Below are positions 5,994 through 7,789 of a stretch of 7,789 bases of DNA, in pieces (within the stretch, counting starts at the first letter, position 1; each line of letters starts with the position of its first letter). The translations under genes were made by a program, and so were the position numbers. The notes beneath the pieces were generated by a model. That model was not told the origin of the DNA. It saw only the letters and a program-made list of their open reading frames with translations, and did not search any database. Origin of the DNA: Candidatus Hodarchaeota archaeon (lineage in GTDB: Archaea; Asgardarchaeota; Heimdallarchaeia; Hodarchaeales; YT1-039); the NCBI GenBank assembly GCA_016840025.1, contig JAEOTF010000214.1, positions 1 to 7,789 on the forward strand, read 5' to 3'.

Positions 5994-7446
5994 TAAGCTT
6001 TTACCCGTTTGTAGAAAAACGCCACTTGGAAAGTATCAGTCTGTAATGGATCATATTGGCTCAAAATCAAAGATAGGCGCTTTGATATTAATACTAACCA
6101 TAGGTCCGATAGCTGGGGTTATTGTTCTTAATGAACTTGATCATTCTGTATCTAAAGCAAGAATAACTAATAATAATCACGAGGACTATGATCCTTATTT
6201 ATTACTGGATTCAACCGATCACCCTCACGTTTTCTGGGCAAGTAGGACCAATAACAATGTGAGGCTTAACCATGCTGCCTTTTCTTCGCCAAAAGGAGAT
6301 GGATGGAAAATATCTGCCTGTCCAACCTTATTAGAAGACCAACCCCGCCAGATTACTGGAGTCGTAGATAAACGAAACGATATTCACTTATTTTATTCAT
6401 ATGGACACTTTCTATATTATGTTGTATACTATCAAAACGGATCGTGGAGTAAACCTATCAAACTTATTTCAACAAATAATGAATTACTAGACATACATCC
6501 AATTCTTGCCCCTAACTCCATTAATATAACTGTTCTTTATACTGAATTAGAAGAAATTGATAAAATCACTGAATGGTATTACAAAGCCTTTGTTAATCAA
6601 GCAGTGCTTTATAATTCTCAAACATTCCAATTAGTCAATAGTATTGAAATTCCCGATAATATAAGATACCCTGATGATTTTCTTGGAATTAAACAAATTA
6701 ATTCCCAAGAAATTAAAGCAGAATATCTGCGAAGAGTTCCTGATAGTAATTTAAAGCATATTTATACTCCCTCTTCATTAGTTAACCTTTATTTTGATAC
6801 AAATACCTTTGAATTACTATTTAACATAACGCTACCTTTAGATATCAACTTCTCTTTTGACAAATATGATGGATGGTTCAGTGATAGATGTAACTTCTAT
6901 GCAAAATCATTGCCTTCCGATGAGATTGGGATAATTGCCCTTGAGCCTAATAATCACTCAAACTGGTTAGAGGATGAGGAAGGTAGCAGACTTACATGGG
7001 GTGGCTTTCTAAATCTTACACTATATGGTGGAAATGCGAGTGATTGGCAAAAACTGATAATAACAGATGAAGTAAGAATGAATCTTCATCGCAATATTCA
7101 AATGTCTAGTGTTGTCCAGATTACAGAAAAAGAATTTGTTTTTGTGATGCAGCAAGCTATGTATGAAACAATGCTTGCTGAATGGCACGAGGGCACACTT
7201 TACGCCACTTTTGGACTTTATTTTGTACATTTTATCAAACAAGGATCCAACATGGTCATTAAATCCCATGGTTGGCTTTACAAAGAGAAAAACAAGGATA
7301 ATGAACGTCCATTCCTCGCAGTTGATTCACAAGGACGATTACACATAACATGGATTCAGGATGAATCGGAAAATCCAGAATTTTTCTACGATTTTGAAGG
7401 TAGTGGGTGGGATTTAGTTGATTGGTCATCGCTAGACAGAAATTAG
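5980..7446 (+). CDS. Membrane-anchored extracellular beta-propeller-like protein
   Basis: This is a 488-residue protein with a short cytoplasmic N-terminus, one transmembrane helix at about 32-50 (IGALILILTIGPIAGVIVL, Lys on the inner side) and a large outer domain. No signal-peptidase site is evident, so it is probably a signal anchor. The outer part has blade-like repeats with the pattern 'hydrophobic-D-x-x-x-x-H-hydrophobic-x-W/Y': YLLLDSTDHPHVFW (73-86), ITGVVDKRNDIHLFY (125-139) and PFLAVDSQGRLHITW (444-458), each followed by a strand with Trp (GWK, SWS, GWD). This fits sialidase/BNR-like beta-propellers, though the middle (190-420) is too diverged to divide into blades. Seven N-x-S/T sequons (Asn 153, 182, 282, 290, 325, 345, 352) all lie outside the helix, as expected for a glycosylated surface protein. 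Enzymatic residues are not recognised; binding or sensing is as likely as catalysis. It overlaps the HTH gene by 14 bases. Confidence 0.65.
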   Translation: MKESNKLLPVCRKTPLGKYQSVMDHIGSKSKIGALILILTIGPIAGVIVLNELDHSVSKARITNNNHEDYDPYLLLDSTDHPHVFWASRTNNNVRLNHAAFSSPKGDGWKISACPTLLEDQPRQITGVVDKRNDIHLFYSYGHFLYYVVYYQNGSWSKPIKLISTNNELLDIHPILAPNSINITVLYTELEEIDKITEWYYKAFVNQAVLYNSQTFQLVNSIEIPDNIRYPDDFLGIKQINSQEIKAEYLRRVPDSNLKHIYTPSSLVNLYFDTNTFELLFNITLPLDINFSFDKYDGWFSDRCNFYAKSLPSDEIGIIALEPNNHSNWLEDEEGSRLTWGGFLNLTLYGGNASDWQKLIITDEVRMNLHRNIQMSSVVQITEKEFVFVMQQAMYETMLAEWHEGTLYATFGLYFVHFIKQGSNMVIKSHGWLYKEKNKDNERPFLAVDSQGRLHITWIQDESENPEFFYDFEGSGWDLVDWSSLDRN

Positions 7447-7563
7447 ACAAAAAAGGGAAATAATCATATTAAAAACTGGGGAGAAGTAAAAGCGGTAAAT
7501 TACCCTTGCAAAAGAGAGCAACTACCTAAAACAGAAAGAAATCACTTAAAAGGAGAGAAACCC

Positions 7564-7665
7564 TACTAAATTTTCTCGGTAATAATTAATAATTCCTATT
7601 CTCAAAAAAGAGATAGTTTGCTTTCTCAGAAACTTATTATTGGTGATTTCTAAGAAAATTTAGTA
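7564..7665. repeat. 13-bp long-range inverted repeat with inner hairpin
   Basis: TACTAAATTTTCT (7564-7576) and AGAAAATTTAGTA (7653-7665) are perfect inverted 13-mers separated by 76 bases. Between them lie a second, smaller stem, CTATTCTC-A6-GAGATAG (7596-7616, one bulged T), and TTTCT-C-AGAAA (7623-7633). The 102-base unit could be a structured RNA or the 3' end of the propeller transcript, or a small MITE-like element with terminal inverted repeats. Flanks share at most ACC, so no convincing target-site duplication is seen. Confidence 0.45.
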
Positions 7666-7706
7666 ACCTCTAATGATAGCTTAACTTCCCTGAAAAACAG
7701 ATAATC

Positions 7707-7711
7707 GAGGT
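7707..7711 (+). promoter_or_regulatory. Shine-Dalgarno GAGGT before TTG 7719
   Basis: GAGGT ends 7 bases before a TTG, the same site and spacing as for the MFS gene (GAGGT 2985-2989, TTG 2997). It is the main reason to call a gene start at the window's right end. Confidence 0.4.
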
Positions 7712-7718
7712 CAAATTA

Positions 7719-7789
7719 TTGTTTAGAGCCAAGTTGCTGGACGGGCAAGAAGATATTTACTTGTTAAAAACCTGTGCGACTTTTTTCCG
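7719..7789 (+). CDS. Probable N-terminus of a further gene (3' partial)
   Basis: From TTG 7719 the frame is open to the window end, giving 23 complete codons that begin MFRAKLLDGQEDIYLLKTCA. The local GC content rises compared with the spacer before it, and the residue mix is protein-like. An upstream in-frame TAG at 7677-7679 limits the start, and no ATG is available between it and the TTG. Twenty-three open codons alone prove little; the SD at the exact spacing used elsewhere in the window carries most of the weight. No family can be recognised from so short a piece. Confidence 0.4.
   Translation, partial: MFRAKLLDGQEDIYLLKTCATFF

Larger units (their letters stand above)
7447..7718. other. 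AT-rich intergenic region
   Basis: No convincing gene was found in these 272 bases on either strand. The first part is purine-rich and contains the palindrome GGTAA-A-TTACC (7494-7504). The second part holds the long-range inverted repeat listed separately. There is no long T run just after the propeller stop, so its transcript may extend into this region. The right end carries the SD of the next gene. Confidence 0.5.

Noticed and set aside
6780..6787. Fourth AGTTAACC copy, inside the propeller gene
   Set aside because: It stands alone and encodes Leu-Val-Asn-Leu in a coherent reading frame; a single 8-mer this AT-rich is expected by chance.
7673..7693. ATGATAG ... CTGA, resembling box C and box D'
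   Set aside because: The box C is imperfect and no C'/D pair follows.

Overview
The window looks like a piece of an AT-rich archaeal chromosome, most likely from an Asgard archaeon. The archaeal signs are a geranylgeranyl-reductase-family flavoprotein (ether-lipid or prenyl reduction), an AbrB-PhoU regulator of archaeal type, GAGG-type Shine-Dalgarno (SD) sites and a gene with no SD. The Asgard hint is a protein with an N-terminal longin-like fold joined to what reads as a V4R/TRAPP(Bet3)-like domain. The class within Asgard cannot be settled from this sequence alone.

Layout. Positions 2-166 may hold the tail of a gene that starts left of the window. An AbrB-PhoU regulator (218-1474, +) converges on the geranylgeranyl-reductase-family gene (1487-2860, -) with only 12 bases between the stops. 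That gene is divergent from a 14-TM DHA2-type MFS exporter (2997-4421, +), sharing a 136-base promoter region. A 179-base gap with a T8 tract and overlapping inverted repeats leads to the longin-V4R gene (4601-5365, +, GTG start). Next come a 148-base control region with three AGTTAACC boxes, a small HTH regulator with a cysteine cluster (5514-5993, +), and, overlapping it by 14 bases, a membrane-anchored beta-propeller-like surface protein (5980-7446, +). The last 340 bases hold an AT-rich spacer with a 13-bp long-range inverted repeat, then the probable start of another gene (TTG at 7719) cut off by the window end.

How the parts may work together. The HTH and propeller genes look like one translationally coupled unit that may control itself through the AGTTAACC boxes: a cytoplasmic, possibly metal- or redox-responsive regulator paired with a glycosylated surface protein. 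The longin-V4R gene has its own leader and is probably a separate trafficking- or GTPase-related gene. The PhoU, reductase and MFS genes look like independent household or accessory genes. The least familiar parts, and the best candidates for something undescribed, are the longin-V4R fusion and the HTH/propeller pair with its repeat-bearing promoter.
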